Assembly (NCBI RefSeq): GCF_900096945.1
Contig: NZ_FMKA01000001.1
Span: 1-64,000, forward strand
Reading direction: 5' to 3'
From: Anaerobium acetethylicum
GTDB taxonomy: Bacteria > Bacillota > Clostridia > Lachnospirales > Lachnospiraceae
DNA length: 64,000 bases
The position numbers and the translations under genes are program-made. Shown piece after piece: positions 1-9,858 of the stretch. A model generated the notes under the pieces. It made no database searches, was not told the origin of the DNA, and saw nothing but the letters and a program-made list of their open reading frames with translations. How positions within the stretch are numbered: the first letter of the stretch is position 1; every line of letters begins with the position of its first letter.

Positions 1-2
1 TG

Positions 3-128
3 CTTCAAATGTTCAGAACTATGCTGACTGATAATGTTGAGTTACCAGATGAAAAAATCGATGAATTGGTGGATGCATTTATGAATGCAATACCAACATT
101 GCTGAAATCGAAACTTCTAGCAGCATAA
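3..128 (+). CDS. C-terminal end of an unidentified protein (partial)
   Basis: An open frame enters from the left edge and ends at TAA 126-128, giving about 41 residues with a helical, acidic-then-basic tail ending KLLAA. The even composition and the clean stop before the pilus genes suggest a real gene end. The length is too short to name a family; a regulator-type helical C-terminus is only a guess. The 138 bp that follow, up to pilB, hold no clear terminator, only a weak inverted repeat around 171-197. Confidence 0.5.
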   Translation, partial: LQMFRTMLTDNVELPDEKIDELVDAFMNAIPTLLKSKLLAA

Positions 129-266
129 ACTCTGAGCTTTGATAACTGAATAACTGCCAGGTATTGAATTTTCAAGGTGCATAGTCAAAATCTATGTGCG
201 AAGTTTGAGTTAGAGATTTGATTTTGTATTTATAGAAAGACGGGCAGGAAGACGGGAGAAGGTTGT

Positions 267-1964
267 ATGGATTTAGGACGAAGAAAAATGCGTCTGGGTG
301 ATATATTGATCCGTGAACGCATCATTACTTTTGATCAGCTGCAGAAAGGGCTTGAGTTACAGAAGATAAATGGGAAGAAGCTTGGTGAGACCCTGGTTGA
401 CGAAGGCATCGTAGTTGAAGAGACGATCGTCAGGGTACTCCATAAGCAGCTGGGCATCGATTATGTGGAGCTGGGTTCTGTCCGTATACCGGAAGATGTA
501 GCGCGTCTGGTCAGTGTTAATGTTTTGAGAAAACACTGTGTCATACCTTTTGAATTTTCGCCGAAAAGTCCCAACATATTAAGGGTAGCCATGGCAGATC
601 CCATGGATATCGTTGCAGTTGACGACATTTCAATCATCACGAATATGCAGGTCGAACCTGTTGTGGCAACATCCAAAGATATCGTCAGCGCAATCGATAA
701 GCAGTTTGGAACGGAAGAGGCCATGTCGGCGGCTGAAAAATACGCCAAAGAAAAAGACCTTGAAACCAGCAGTGAGGAAGAGGAACTTTACAACGCAGAC
801 ATCAACAGCTCGCCAATTGTTCAGCTTGTGAAGGCCATGATAGAACAGGCGGTCAGACAGAGAGCCAGCGATATACATATCGAGGCGCTGGAAAAGAAAG
901 TACGGATACGCTACCGTATCGATGGTGCGCTTTATGAGAAAATGTCATACGATATCCGGCTTTTACCGGCGATTGTAGCCAGGCTGAAGATTATCGGCGG
1001 TATGGACATCTCGGAGAAGCGAAAGCCTCAGGACGGACGTATCACCACGATGGTGGACAGAAGGGAATATGACATCCGTGTTTCCATCCTGCCAACCGTG
1101 TATGGCGAGAAAGTCGTTATGCGACTCACCTCAAAACAGGCACTTACAAAAGAGAAGAAGGAACTGGGATTTTCAGACGAAGAATTAGCGAAATTTGACC
1201 ATATATTACAGAATCCGCACGGAATTATACTAGTTACGGGACCTACAGGAAGCGGTAAATCAACTACCCTTTATACAGCCCTGAGCGAACTTAATACAGA
1301 AGATGTAAATATTATAACGGTTGAAGACCCTGTCGAAGCCAATATCGACGGTATCAACCAGGTTCATGTGAATGCCAAAGCTGATCTGACCTTTGCGTCA
1401 GCACTTCGTTCCATCCTGCGACAGGATCCCGATATCATCATGATCGGTGAAATCCGAGACCAGGAGACTGCTAACATAGCAGTTCAAGCCTCAATCACGG
1501 GGCATCTTGTTGTAAGCACCCTTCATACAAACAGTGCGGCAAGTACGATCACACGTCTTGCAGATATGGGAATTGAAAACTACATGATTGCCGATGCGAC
1601 GGTAGGTGTTATAGCCCAGCGTCTTGTGAGACGTCTGTGCCCGTCATGCAAGAAAGTGCATGTTCTTGATGAAAGTGAAAAGGAACTGCTCGGAGTGAAT
1701 GATGAGGGCGAAGTCAGGATTTACGAGCCAGTCGGCTGTCACCTCTGCGACGAGAGCGGCTACAAAGGGCGAATCGGTGTATACGAGATTATGGAAATGA
1801 CCCCGGCCCTGAAGCTGATCATCTCCAACAACGGATCAGCAGACGACATCAAGCAGCAGGCCCTGAAAGAAGGGATGAACACCCTGACTATGAGTGCGGC
1901 CCGTTTCGTGCTGCAGGGAATAACTTCCATGTCGGAAATGATCAGAATATCTTTTGATTCATAA
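267..1964 (+). CDS. pilB: Type IV pilus assembly ATPase PilB
   Basis: This is the hexameric cytoplasmic ATPase that powers pilus extension. The 565-residue length is normal for PilB/GspE. The N-terminal ~150 residues match the MshEN/T2SSE N-domain (RLGDILIRERIIT start). The catalytic domain has Walker A GPTGSGKST at about 325-333, followed by Asp box, Walker B and His box segments. A tetracysteine zinc site (CPSC about 458-461, CHLC about 491-494) separates PilB/GspE from PilT. The ATG at 267 follows a purine-rich GGGAGAAGG. It is the first gene of the pilus locus; a 118-bp gap precedes pilT. No c-di-GMP riboswitch was recognised upstream. Confidence 0.95.
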   Translation: MDLGRRKMRLGDILIRERIITFDQLQKGLELQKINGKKLGETLVDEGIVVEETIVRVLHKQLGIDYVELGSVRIPEDVARLVSVNVLRKHCVIPFEFSPKSPNILRVAMADPMDIVAVDDISIITNMQVEPVVATSKDIVSAIDKQFGTEEAMSAAEKYAKEKDLETSSEEEELYNADINSSPIVQLVKAMIEQAVRQRASDIHIEALEKKVRIRYRIDGALYEKMSYDIRLLPAIVARLKIIGGMDISEKRKPQDGRITTMVDRREYDIRVSILPTVYGEKVVMRLTSKQALTKEKKELGFSDEELAKFDHILQNPHGIILVTGPTGSGKSTTLYTALSELNTEDVNIITVEDPVEANIDGINQVHVNAKADLTFASALRSILRQDPDIIMIGEIRDQETANIAVQASITGHLVVSTLHTNSAASTITRLADMGIENYMIADATVGVIAQRLVRRLCPSCKKVHVLDESEKELLGVNDEGEVRIYEPVGCHLCDESGYKGRIGVYEIMEMTPALKLIISNNGSADDIKQQALKEGMNTLTMSAARFVLQGITSMSEMIRISFDS

Positions 1965-2085
1965 ATGAGGGAATATCTGGCGGACAGGTTTTATATTGAT
2001 TTCAGATTTCCAGGCAAAATCAGCATAAAATCTGATCGCAAACAAGGCTCTAAATCTTTAAAAAAATATATAATATAGGGAATTG

Positions 2086-3147
2086 GTGAATAGAATGGAA
2101 TTAGCAGAAATTTTACAGGCAGCGGTTGACAGAAGGACTTCCGATATACATCTTACAGTAGGAAGGCCGCCAATGTTCCGCATCGATGGTGACATCCTGG
2201 CATATAATGACACGCTTTTGAAATCAGAAGATATCGAAAAAATGGCAATGCCGATCATGAGTGAGAATCAGAGGGCAGACGTGCTGAAAAAAGGAGAAGC
2301 GGATTTTGCTTATACCCTTCCGGGTGCCGGCAGGTTCCGTGTTAATATCTTCAGACAGAAGGGCGCCTATGCGATGGTTCTCCGTCTGCTTCCGGTTTCC
2401 ATTCCGATGCCGGAATCTCTTGGACTTCCAGAATGTGTAATCGATATGACAAACAGGAAAAGGGGACTTGTTCTTGTAACCGGCTGTACAGGTAGCGGCA
2501 AGTCGACGACCCTTGCATCCCTGATCAATGTCATCAACCATAAATATTCCAACCATGTAATTACCCTGGAAGATCCAATCGAATATGTCCACAACCATGC
2601 AAAATCCCTCGTTAACCAGAGGGAGATCGGATCCGATACACAGAGCTATGCCAACGCACTGAGGGCAGCCCTGAGACAGGATCCTGACTGTATCCTGGTA
2701 GGCGAGATGAGGGATCTTGACACGATTTCAACAGCCATAACGGCTGCCGAAACAGGCCATCTTGTGTTTTCAACTCTCCATACATTGGGAGCGGCCAGTA
2801 CGATAGACCGTTGTATCGACGTATTCCCGCCTCACCAGCAGCAGCAGATCAGAATCCAGCTTGCTACGGTTCTCGAATGTGTCGTGTCCCAGCAGCTGAT
2901 TCCGCTTCAGGCAGGCAAAGGCCGTGTGGCAGCATTTGAAATCCTTCTTGCAAATCCGGCAATCAGGAATTTGATCCGTGAAGGAAAGACATTTCAAATT
3001 CCTTCTATCATGCAGACAAGCAAAAAAATGGGAATGCTGACAATGGACGATGCCATCTACGATCTGTTCATGACAAATCAGATTTCCAGGGAACATGCAA
3101 TTGATTTTGCACAGGATCCTGTCAGCATGCATAAAAAAATATTTTAA
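2086..3147 (+). CDS. pilT: Twitching motility / retraction ATPase PilT
   Basis: This ATPase drives pilus retraction. It has the PilT pattern: an N-terminal PAS-like region (SDIHLTVGRPPMFRIDG), Walker A GCTGSGKSTT near residue 133, Asp box (TLEDPIEY), Walker B (ILVGEMRD) and His box. It lacks the zinc tetracysteine and long N-domain of PilB, and about 353 residues is a normal length. Three in-frame starts compete: TTG 2083, GTG 2086 and ATG 2095. An AGGG at 2077-2080 is best spaced for the GTG, so that was chosen, but ATG 2095 (MELAEILQ) is the usual-looking PilT start. Its presence implies retractile pili and so possible twitching or DNA uptake. Confidence 0.93.
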   Translation: MNRMELAEILQAAVDRRTSDIHLTVGRPPMFRIDGDILAYNDTLLKSEDIEKMAMPIMSENQRADVLKKGEADFAYTLPGAGRFRVNIFRQKGAYAMVLRLLPVSIPMPESLGLPECVIDMTNRKRGLVLVTGCTGSGKSTTLASLINVINHKYSNHVITLEDPIEYVHNHAKSLVNQREIGSDTQSYANALRAALRQDPDCILVGEMRDLDTISTAITAAETGHLVFSTLHTLGAASTIDRCIDVFPPHQQQQIRIQLATVLECVVSQQLIPLQAGKGRVAAFEILLANPAIRNLIREGKTFQIPSIMQTSKKMGMLTMDDAIYDLFMTNQISREHAIDFAQDPVSMHKKIF

Positions 3148-3226
3148 CCACGAAATAGTAATTGGATTATAGGCACCCGACGAAAGGGATTGCGAATATC
3201 CGATTTAAAAGACAGGGGGGAACAGT

Positions 3227-4441
3227 GTGGCAAGTTTCGCATATGTAGCGATCGATAAATTTGGTAAAGAGAAAAAAGGCAGTATAGATGCCGAAAATGA
3301 AGAAAAGGTAAAAAGCACACTAAAGGGAGATGGGCTGATCCCGCTTTCGGTTTCCGAGCAGGGCATGCTCAGCAAGGATATCAGCATTGATATCGGTGGA
3401 GGTGTAAAGCCCCGAGACCTGAGCATCTTCTGCAGGCAGTTCCTGAGTATGGTCCAGGCAGGTGTTACGATCATCGACACCCTTGCCATGCTGACGGAAC
3501 AGACGGAAAACAAGAAAATGAGGCAGGCAATCAGGGAGACCCAGGTGAGCATTGAAAAGGGTGATACCCTGGCGGATGCCATGAAGATGCACCCGAAGGT
3601 GTTCCCGTCCATACTTGTGAATATGGTGGCGGCAGGTGAAGCGTCGGGAAGCCTGGAGATATCCTTCGGGCGTATGTCGGAGCATTTTGAAAAGGATGCG
3701 AAGCTGAAGGGGCTGATCAAGAAGGCCATGATCTACCCGATCGTGGTTGGTATTGTGGCTGTCGTGGTCGTCATCGTCATGCTTGCATTCGTTATACCGA
3801 ATTTTTCTTCCATGTTTGCGGATATGGGAACGGAGCTTCCGAAAATCACGCAGATGGTTGTTGCAGCCAGCGATTTTATAAGGCAGCGATGGTATATTAT
3901 AGTGGCAGTTATCGCAGCAATGGTATTTGCGGTTGTCTCATTTAAAAACACACCAACGGGAGCGCATTTTTTTGGAAAATTAGGAATTAAAATGCCGATA
4001 TTTGGAAATATGACAGTCAAGTCCTCATCGGCAAGGCTTGCCAGGACCCTGAGCACGCTCATGGCGGCGGGCATCTCCATGGTGGATGCCATTGAAATAA
4101 CAGCAAAGACCATGGACAATATCTGGTTCAAGGAAGCGCTAATGAGCGCAAGGGACGATATCATGAGGGGGGTGCCCTTATCGGTTCCACTCCAGAATTC
4201 AGGGCTGTTTCCTCCTATGGTATGCCATATGACAAAGATTGGCGAGGAGACAGGTAATGTGGAGGATATGCTCCACAAACTGGCTGATTATTATGACGAG
4301 GAAGTGGAAATGGCAACCCAGGCTATGATGGCGGCATTAGAGCCTTTGATTATCATAGTGCTCGCAGGGGTGGTAGGTGTCCTGATTGGTGCAGTCATGG
4401 CGCCAATGCTGACCATGTACACCAGTCTTGACAGTCTGTAA
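3227..4441 (+). CDS. pilC: Type IV pilus inner-membrane platform protein PilC
   Basis: PilC is the membrane platform on which PilB and PilT act. The 404 residues contain two repeats of the T2SF/GspF domain (about 70-190 and 270-395), each with the conserved FCRQFLSMVQAGV or ARTLSTLMAAGI motif. Hydrophobic spans lie near 165-195, 220-240 and 370-395. The GTG start at 3227 sits 6 nt after AGGGGGG (3214-3220). It is the third gene of the locus, in the usual B-T-C order. Confidence 0.95.
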   Translation: MASFAYVAIDKFGKEKKGSIDAENEEKVKSTLKGDGLIPLSVSEQGMLSKDISIDIGGGVKPRDLSIFCRQFLSMVQAGVTIIDTLAMLTEQTENKKMRQAIRETQVSIEKGDTLADAMKMHPKVFPSILVNMVAAGEASGSLEISFGRMSEHFEKDAKLKGLIKKAMIYPIVVGIVAVVVVIVMLAFVIPNFSSMFADMGTELPKITQMVVAASDFIRQRWYIIVAVIAAMVFAVVSFKNTPTGAHFFGKLGIKMPIFGNMTVKSSSARLARTLSTLMAAGISMVDAIEITAKTMDNIWFKEALMSARDDIMRGVPLSVPLQNSGLFPPMVCHMTKIGEETGNVEDMLHKLADYYDEEVEMATQAMMAALEPLIIIVLAGVVGVLIGAVMAPMLTMYTSLDSL

Positions 4442-4533
4442 ATTCAGGAATTAGGCTGAACTGCTGGATAGGGGGCAGGGATGTTTAAGATATATATGAA
4501 AAACAAATAAATAGAAAAAGAGGAGAAATGTAT

Positions 4534-4986
4534 ATGAAGAACAAAATGAACAACAAAGGTTTCTCATTAGTGGAACTTATCATCGTAATCGCAATTATGG
4601 CAATCCTGGTGGGAGTTCTGGCACCACAGTATATCAAATATGTTGACAGATCAAAAACATCAAAAGATGAAAGCAATGCTGCTGAACTCTTAAACAATGT
4701 TAATATTATTTGCGCGGATGAAGATATGTATTCAGCAATCGTTTTGATGGAAGAAGATGCTAAACCAGAAATCACATTTAACAAAGATGGTGTTACGGTA
4801 AATCCAGATGCAGATCCTGATGATACTGTTGATGATAATAGTCTGAGTGAAGAATTAGAATCTGTTTTAGGTGATCTCGCAGAAATAAAAGCGGCATCTA
4901 ATACATATAAAGATCAGACATACACGATTTCATTTGACGAAAACAGTGTTCCATCAGGTGATTGGGCAGAAACACCAGAAGAGTAG
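4534..4986 (+). CDS. Major type IV pilin (prepilin)
   Basis: This is a type IVa-like prepilin. The ATG at 4534 was chosen over ATG 4528 because AGGAG (4521-4525) is 8 nt away, giving the leader MKNKMNNKG. The peptidase should cut after that Gly, before FSLVELIIVIAIMAILVG, with Glu at mature position 5. The mature protein is about 141 residues. The C-terminal part is acidic (DADPDDTVDD region) and contains one Cys, so no disulfide loop of Neisseria/Pseudomonas type is possible. It lies between pilC and the prepilin peptidase and is likely the shaft subunit. Confidence 0.9.
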   Translation: MKNKMNNKGFSLVELIIVIAIMAILVGVLAPQYIKYVDRSKTSKDESNAAELLNNVNIICADEDMYSAIVLMEEDAKPEITFNKDGVTVNPDADPDDTVDDNSLSEELESVLGDLAEIKAASNTYKDQTYTISFDENSVPSGDWAETPEE

Positions 4987-5037
4987 CACCAGTAACACCA
5001 TAATAGTTTCATAATATAGCGAAAGGACATTAACCCT

Positions 5038-5790
5038 ATGCCCCCTGAATTTTTAATAGCAATCGTAATATTTTCATATGGAATAGTAATCGGCAGCTTC
5101 CTGAACGTATGCATATACCGCATACCCCTTCAGGAAAGCACCGCTAAGGCCCGTTCCCACTGCATGGCATGTGGGACGGGACTGAAGTGGTACGAACTAA
5201 TCCCGGTATTCAGCTATGCAGCTCTCAGGGGTAAATGTCGAACATGTAAAAGCAGCATATCCATTCAGTACCCGGTAGTTGAACTGGTGAATGGGATTTT
5301 ATATTTAATGATCTTTTGGGTAAACGGTATGAACGCGGTTAGTGTTTTATACTGTTTCCTCACATCAGCACTTATTGTATTAAGTGTCATTGATTTCCGG
5401 ACATACGAAATTCCTTTCGGAATCAATGTGTTCATACTGGCACTGGGGCTGATTCGTCTCGCCTTGGATTATTCCAACTGGTCTGAGTATGCAATCGGGC
5501 TCCTGGTGGTCAGTGGATTTCTTTATTTGATTTATATCGTTACAAAGGGCCGCGGAATTGGCGGCGGGGATGTGAAACTGATGGCTGCCTGCGGGCTGCT
5601 TCTGGGATGGAAACTGATCATCCTGGCATTTTTCCTAGGCTGCATATTGGGCTCAGTCATCCATCTGATCAGGATGAGACTCAGCGATGAGGATCATGTT
5701 CTGGCAATGGGGCCATATCTTTCAGCGGGTGTGTTTGTGGCTGCGTTATGGGGCCGGCAGCTGACTGAATGGTATTTTACTTTACTTTAA
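5038..5790 (+). CDS. pilD: Prepilin leader peptidase / N-methyltransferase PilD
   Basis: This is an A24 aspartyl peptidase of the cytoplasmic membrane that cleaves prepilins after Gly and methylates the new N-terminus. The N-terminal part carries the methyltransferase/zinc segment with GSFLNVCIYRIP and two CxxC pairs (CMAC, CRTC). The catalytic aspartates are in VIDFRTYEIP and in the GGGD box (GIGGGDVKLMAACG). About 250 residues and six to eight hydrophobic spans fit the family. ATG 5038 follows GAAAGGA. It would process the pilin before it and the minor pilins after it. Confidence 0.95.
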   Translation: MPPEFLIAIVIFSYGIVIGSFLNVCIYRIPLQESTAKARSHCMACGTGLKWYELIPVFSYAALRGKCRTCKSSISIQYPVVELVNGILYLMIFWVNGMNAVSVLYCFLTSALIVLSVIDFRTYEIPFGINVFILALGLIRLALDYSNWSEYAIGLLVVSGFLYLIYIVTKGRGIGGGDVKLMAACGLLLGWKLIILAFFLGCILGSVIHLIRMRLSDEDHVLAMGPYLSAGVFVAALWGRQLTEWYFTLL

Positions 5791-5876
5791 TTTGGAAACA
5801 AGTGCTGTGTTTTGGCATGATTATAGATATGGGTGATTCAAAAACGAAGGTTTGACTCAACAGAGGGAGGAACATT

Positions 5877-7565
5877 ATGGCGAATAAAGTACTGAGTATT
5901 GAAATCGGGTATGCACTGACCAAGGTCTGCGTTCTCGATTATAAGGTGAAAAAGCCCAGGGTTTACAGCTGCTTCAGCTTAGAAACACCGAAGGATATGC
6001 TGGAGGACGGATATGTAAAGCCGTCGGAACAGTTTGTTGCGGATTTCAGAGAGAAGTGCCGTGAAAAGAAAGTCAATACAAACAAGGTGGTCTTTACAGT
6101 TACATCCACAAAGATCGCTAACAGGGAGGTTACAATCCCTTTCGTAAAAGAAAACAAGATCAAGAGTATTCTAAGTGCCAATTCAGCAGAATATTTCCCG
6201 GTTGATATCAGCAAATACCGTCTGGCACATTCCATTCTGGAAATAGTTCAGGGTGCAGAAAAGAATGAAAAACAGTATAAACTGTTAGTTCTTGCAGCAC
6301 CTCAGGACCTGTTGGATTCTTATTCTTCTTTGGCAAAAGCCTGCGGACTAAATGTCGTTGGAATCGATTACAGCGGTAACAGCATCTATCAGGCGGTCAA
6401 GACCCAATTCCCTAAAGGCACCAATTTGATCATAAAAGTGGATGAAAGATCCACCCTGCTGACAATCATAAAAGACCAGGTCGTGATGCTCCAGAGGACC
6501 GTTGCGTTTGGTGCAGACAGCGCCGTAGAAGCAATGATGGAGACGAATCCTTTTGTGGACAACCTGTCCTATACAGAGGCCATTGATATTCTGAGAAGAA
6601 AGTCCTGCATCCGCAAGTCTCTTGGAGAAGATTCGGATTTGATTGACCTGAATTCCGAAACCGCTGCTGATGATGATTATAACGGCGAGAGAATGGCAAA
6701 ATCAAGGACACAGGTAACAGAATCTCTGAGGAGTCTGATCGGCAGCATTGAAAGGGTCGTCGATTATTACAATTCCAGAAACACAGGAAATGCAATCAAT
6801 AATATGGTCATTACGGGCCTCGGCGGAGATTTTAGCGGTCTCGGCAAGCTGATGTCTTATGAGCTGGGACAGAAAGTGACAGTTCTTAACAAAGTCGACG
6901 TTCCGGGAATTGAGAAGCTTTTGACGAACCAGAAGCTGAGCCTTGGCGAATATGTGGCATGTATCGGTGCGGCGGTAGCGCCTGTGGATTTCCTTGGCGA
7001 CAAGTCAAAGGATAAGAAGGCGCAGGGGGCAGCTGCTTCAGGCAAGGATTATACTGCAGTGGCAGTAGCTGTTTTCGCCGGCTCCATTTTGATTGCCGGT
7101 GCTCTTGTTGCCACATCCCTCTTGTCCTATTCCACTGTCAAAGCTGAAAATACCCAGCTGTCAGCAAGATACAACCAGCTGCTGCCTGTAAAGACCCTTT
7201 ACAGCGAGTATCAGAGCGTAAAGGCAACACGTGATGAATTCGACAGCATGTATGGTATTACTAAATCAAAAAATGAAGAGCTGCTTTCCTTTATTCAGGA
7301 ACTGGAAGCAAAGATGCCTGCGGAAATCATTTTGCTTTCTCTTGATTGCAGAAATGACAGCGTCGTGATGAATGTGAATGTGAAAACGGAAGAAGCTGTT
7401 ACAAAGGTGATTTCACAGTTCAGGACCTTTGAAAGCCTTCAGGACATCCAGGTGCCTTCAGTTTCAGAAGCAAAGGATGATGCAGGCAATGTAACGGTAA
7501 GCTTCGGCGTAACATGTACTTATAAACCATCAGCTGCAGAAGCAGCTCCTGCAACAGCAGAGTAA
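5877..7565 (+). CDS. pilM: PilM-PilN fusion, pilus alignment complex
   Basis: Residues 1 to about 380 are an actin-like PilM ATPase (start VLSIEIGYALTKVCVLD; phosphate loops, ITGLGGDFSGLG). A linker with Lys and Ala follows, then one membrane helix at about 391-418, a coiled segment, and a C-terminal alpha/beta region resembling periplasmic PilN. PilM (cytoplasmic) and PilN (membrane) normally bind each other through the PilN N-terminal tail; here both lie in one 562-residue chain and no separate pilN gene is present. PilO follows 13 bp later. The ATG at 5877 has a GAGGGAGG site. The PilM call is firm; the PilN call rests on topology, position and weak sequence likeness. Confidence 0.85.
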   Translation: MANKVLSIEIGYALTKVCVLDYKVKKPRVYSCFSLETPKDMLEDGYVKPSEQFVADFREKCREKKVNTNKVVFTVTSTKIANREVTIPFVKENKIKSILSANSAEYFPVDISKYRLAHSILEIVQGAEKNEKQYKLLVLAAPQDLLDSYSSLAKACGLNVVGIDYSGNSIYQAVKTQFPKGTNLIIKVDERSTLLTIIKDQVVMLQRTVAFGADSAVEAMMETNPFVDNLSYTEAIDILRRKSCIRKSLGEDSDLIDLNSETAADDDYNGERMAKSRTQVTESLRSLIGSIERVVDYYNSRNTGNAINNMVITGLGGDFSGLGKLMSYELGQKVTVLNKVDVPGIEKLLTNQKLSLGEYVACIGAAVAPVDFLGDKSKDKKAQGAAASGKDYTAVAVAVFAGSILIAGALVATSLLSYSTVKAENTQLSARYNQLLPVKTLYSEYQSVKATRDEFDSMYGITKSKNEELLSFIQELEAKMPAEIILLSLDCRNDSVVMNVNVKTEEAVTKVISQFRTFESLQDIQVPSVSEAKDDAGNVTVSFGVTCTYKPSAAEAAPATAE

Positions 7566-7578
7566 GGAGGGAAAAGCG

Positions 7579-8322
7579 ATGAATAAGAAAAAAAATGAAG
7601 TGATGCTGCTCCTGGCTGCTTTAGGTGTCCTGATCGCATTTGTGTCCTATTATTTTGTGTTTATGAAATTTCAGGATCAGACAGCTGTTCTGGAAACGGC
7701 AAATACCCAGCTGAAGACAGATATCACCTATCTGGAAGGGCTGCTTGTCAATGAAAAGCAGTACACAGAAGACATTGAGACCATGAATGCCGAGATGGAT
7801 GCCATTATTACGGAATTTCCTTCGGATTTCAAAACAGAAGATGGCCTCCTGTTTGCGATCGACCTGAAAAAGAATGCAGTTATGGAATATTCCCAGATTG
7901 ACGTCGGAGGCGCAGAACCAGTGTATCAGTTCGGATCAGCAGCTGCAGCCGAAACTGCTACAGCGGCCGAAGGAACCAGCGCGCCAGCAGCGACGGAACC
8001 AGCAGCGACCGAAGCACAGGCAACGGATGCCGCAGCACAGAATCCGGCAGCGGCTGCAATGTGCCTGAACAAAATCCCGGTTTCTTTGACCTTCCAGGTC
8101 GGATACAACGGTCTGAAGACTGCAGTGGACTATGTCAGCAGGCTGGAAGAACGCAAGACCATCGATTCTGTATCTGTTTCCTTTGACAAGACGACAGGGA
8201 AGCTGGTGGGTACGATGGCAGTCAATGTTTATACCTTGTCGGGAACTGACAAAGCATATGAAGCACCTGTCATCCCGGATGTTCCTGTAGGAACAGGCAA
8301 TCTGTTTGGCACAATCGAGTAG
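7579..8322 (+). CDS. pilO: PilO-like pilus alignment protein
   Basis: The protein has a short cytoplasmic start (MNKKKNEV), one membrane helix at about 8-27, a coiled segment and then a PilO-like alpha/beta domain (PVSLTFQVGYNGLKTAVDYVSRLE near the C-terminus). An Ala/Thr/Glu/Pro-rich low-complexity stretch of about 40 residues (around 118-158) splits the extracytoplasmic part, which is unusual for PilO. The start has AAGGAGGGAAAAGCG 5' of ATG 7579. It pairs with the PilM-PilN fusion immediately upstream. Confidence 0.85.
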   Translation: MNKKKNEVMLLLAALGVLIAFVSYYFVFMKFQDQTAVLETANTQLKTDITYLEGLLVNEKQYTEDIETMNAEMDAIITEFPSDFKTEDGLLFAIDLKKNAVMEYSQIDVGGAEPVYQFGSAAAAETATAAEGTSAPAATEPAATEAQATDAAAQNPAAAAMCLNKIPVSLTFQVGYNGLKTAVDYVSRLEERKTIDSVSVSFDKTTGKLVGTMAVNVYTLSGTDKAYEAPVIPDVPVGTGNLFGTIE

Positions 8323-8375
8323 ACTTAAAAAAAAGGATAAGCAATAGAATTTTCTGCATTGGGAGGAGAAACGTC

Positions 8376-9821
8376 ATGAAATTGTTTTTTTATGAAAATG
8401 AAAATAATAAGGGCTTCACTTTAGTGGAAGTGCTGACAGCGATGGTAATACTGGCAATTGTGACGGTTCCCCTTCTCAATGCATTTGTGGTATCGGCAAG
8501 GACGAATACAAAAGCAAAAGCTGCCATGAATGCGGTTAACGTCGGGCAGAATATCATCGAAGGGCTGGAAGCAAATACGGTTGAAGAGATCGCGTATCAG
8601 TTCAACTATCCGAATAATATATATGATCCGGATGACAACAAGAATAATCCAATCGAATTCAATATTCTGGCAAAGAAAAACGAACAGGGCAACGACAGTT
8701 TTTCAGGATGCTGGGAGCTGGTCCAGAAGATGGAAGATGGCAAGCTGGTATACAAAACAGCTGCAAAAACCGGTGCCAGTCCGGAAGCAAGCATTATTTC
8801 GTCAGATAACGGCTTAACATATGATTTTATCGAAGATGCCCAGGGATTGTACTGGTATGCCATCAATGATATCCAGATGGGCAGCAACAGTACAACGTAC
8901 GACGCCCTGATTAAAGTAGATGCATCTTCCTATCAGGATTCCGGTGATGATGATAATACAGACGGAAACCTGATTGATTCTCTTGAGTACAACTCTCAGA
9001 AAATTCCGAATATATCTGATTTTGATCTGAATACGGAAGCCTTTTATGTGCAGAGCACAATGCAGGATGCTGAAGCCGCAGCATATTTCAAGGCGAAATA
9101 TATAGAACTGGGGTACAGCAATGCTGATTTGAAGGATTTTATGAACCGCCTGAGCAGGACGATTAAAGTTGAAATAACGAATAAATCCGTCTCTTTTTAT
9201 GAAGCAGACCAGACCATGGTCAGGGTCTATTATACCTATAAATGTACCGGAATCAATGCGGAATTGAACAATGTGGTATTCACCACAAAATATGATATTT
9301 TTGACAATACGAAAACGAAGATGGAATTGAAGACTGTATATTTGTTCTATCAGCCTGTGTACACATCCAAAGCCACATCTTCCGTTAAAAAGGATACAAT
9401 TATAATCGAAAATAAGAATAACCTGAAATTGGATCTGTTCGTTGTAAAGCAGGAAAACGTGGCAAAATCCGAACTGAAACTGAAGGAAAGTACTTATGGT
9501 ATGGATTTCCAGGTTTCGGAAGGTTCTTTAAACACGGATGGGAATGCTTTTACAACTGTACATACAAATCTGGGTACCAATTTATATATATATTACGATC
9601 CTGCTATGACAGGCGCAAATCCCGCGCAGGCAAATTATTCTTATCAGGCAGGTAATATTCCCCAACCAATAGATAAACTGAAAATCAAAACATTGGCAGA
9701 TGAAGAGAGTAAAGATCGTCTTTTTGATGTGGAGGTCCGTATTTACAAGTCAGATGGATATGACAAAGGATTTCCGGAGGACAGCAGATTGAAGACAATC
9801 GAAGGAAGCCAGATCTATTAA
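8376..9821 (+). CDS. Large minor pilin-like protein (PilV-like)
   Basis: The prepilin signal is MKLFFYENENNKG, then FTLVEVLTAMVILAIV, with the cleavage Gly at about residue 13 and Glu at mature position 5. The remainder (481 residues in total) is far longer than a usual PilV (about 150-200). The region after the helix (KAAMNAVNVGQNIIEGLEA) is typical of PilV/GspI-type minor pilins. The C-terminal part is beta-rich without a domain I can name. GGGAGGAG precedes ATG 8376. Probably part of the tip or initiation complex. Confidence 0.8.
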   Translation: MKLFFYENENNKGFTLVEVLTAMVILAIVTVPLLNAFVVSARTNTKAKAAMNAVNVGQNIIEGLEANTVEEIAYQFNYPNNIYDPDDNKNNPIEFNILAKKNEQGNDSFSGCWELVQKMEDGKLVYKTAAKTGASPEASIISSDNGLTYDFIEDAQGLYWYAINDIQMGSNSTTYDALIKVDASSYQDSGDDDNTDGNLIDSLEYNSQKIPNISDFDLNTEAFYVQSTMQDAEAAAYFKAKYIELGYSNADLKDFMNRLSRTIKVEITNKSVSFYEADQTMVRVYYTYKCTGINAELNNVVFTTKYDIFDNTKTKMELKTVYLFYQPVYTSKATSSVKKDTIIIENKNNLKLDLFVVKQENVAKSELKLKESTYGMDFQVSEGSLNTDGNAFTTVHTNLGTNLYIYYDPAMTGANPAQANYSYQAGNIPQPIDKLKIKTLADEESKDRLFDVEVRIYKSDGYDKGFPEDSRLKTIEGSQIY

Positions 9822-9858
9822 CAGACTTTGGGAGAAGGAGAAAAGGGGGATTGTGGCG

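Noticed and set aside
129-266. A c-di-GMP riboswitch before pilB
   Set aside because: Such switches often precede clostridial pilus genes, but the 138-bp gap shows only a weak inverted repeat and none of the conserved core.
7874-8108. Gln/Arg-rich and Ala-rich frames inside the pilO gene
   Set aside because: They come from the low-complexity GCA/CAG region read in other frames.
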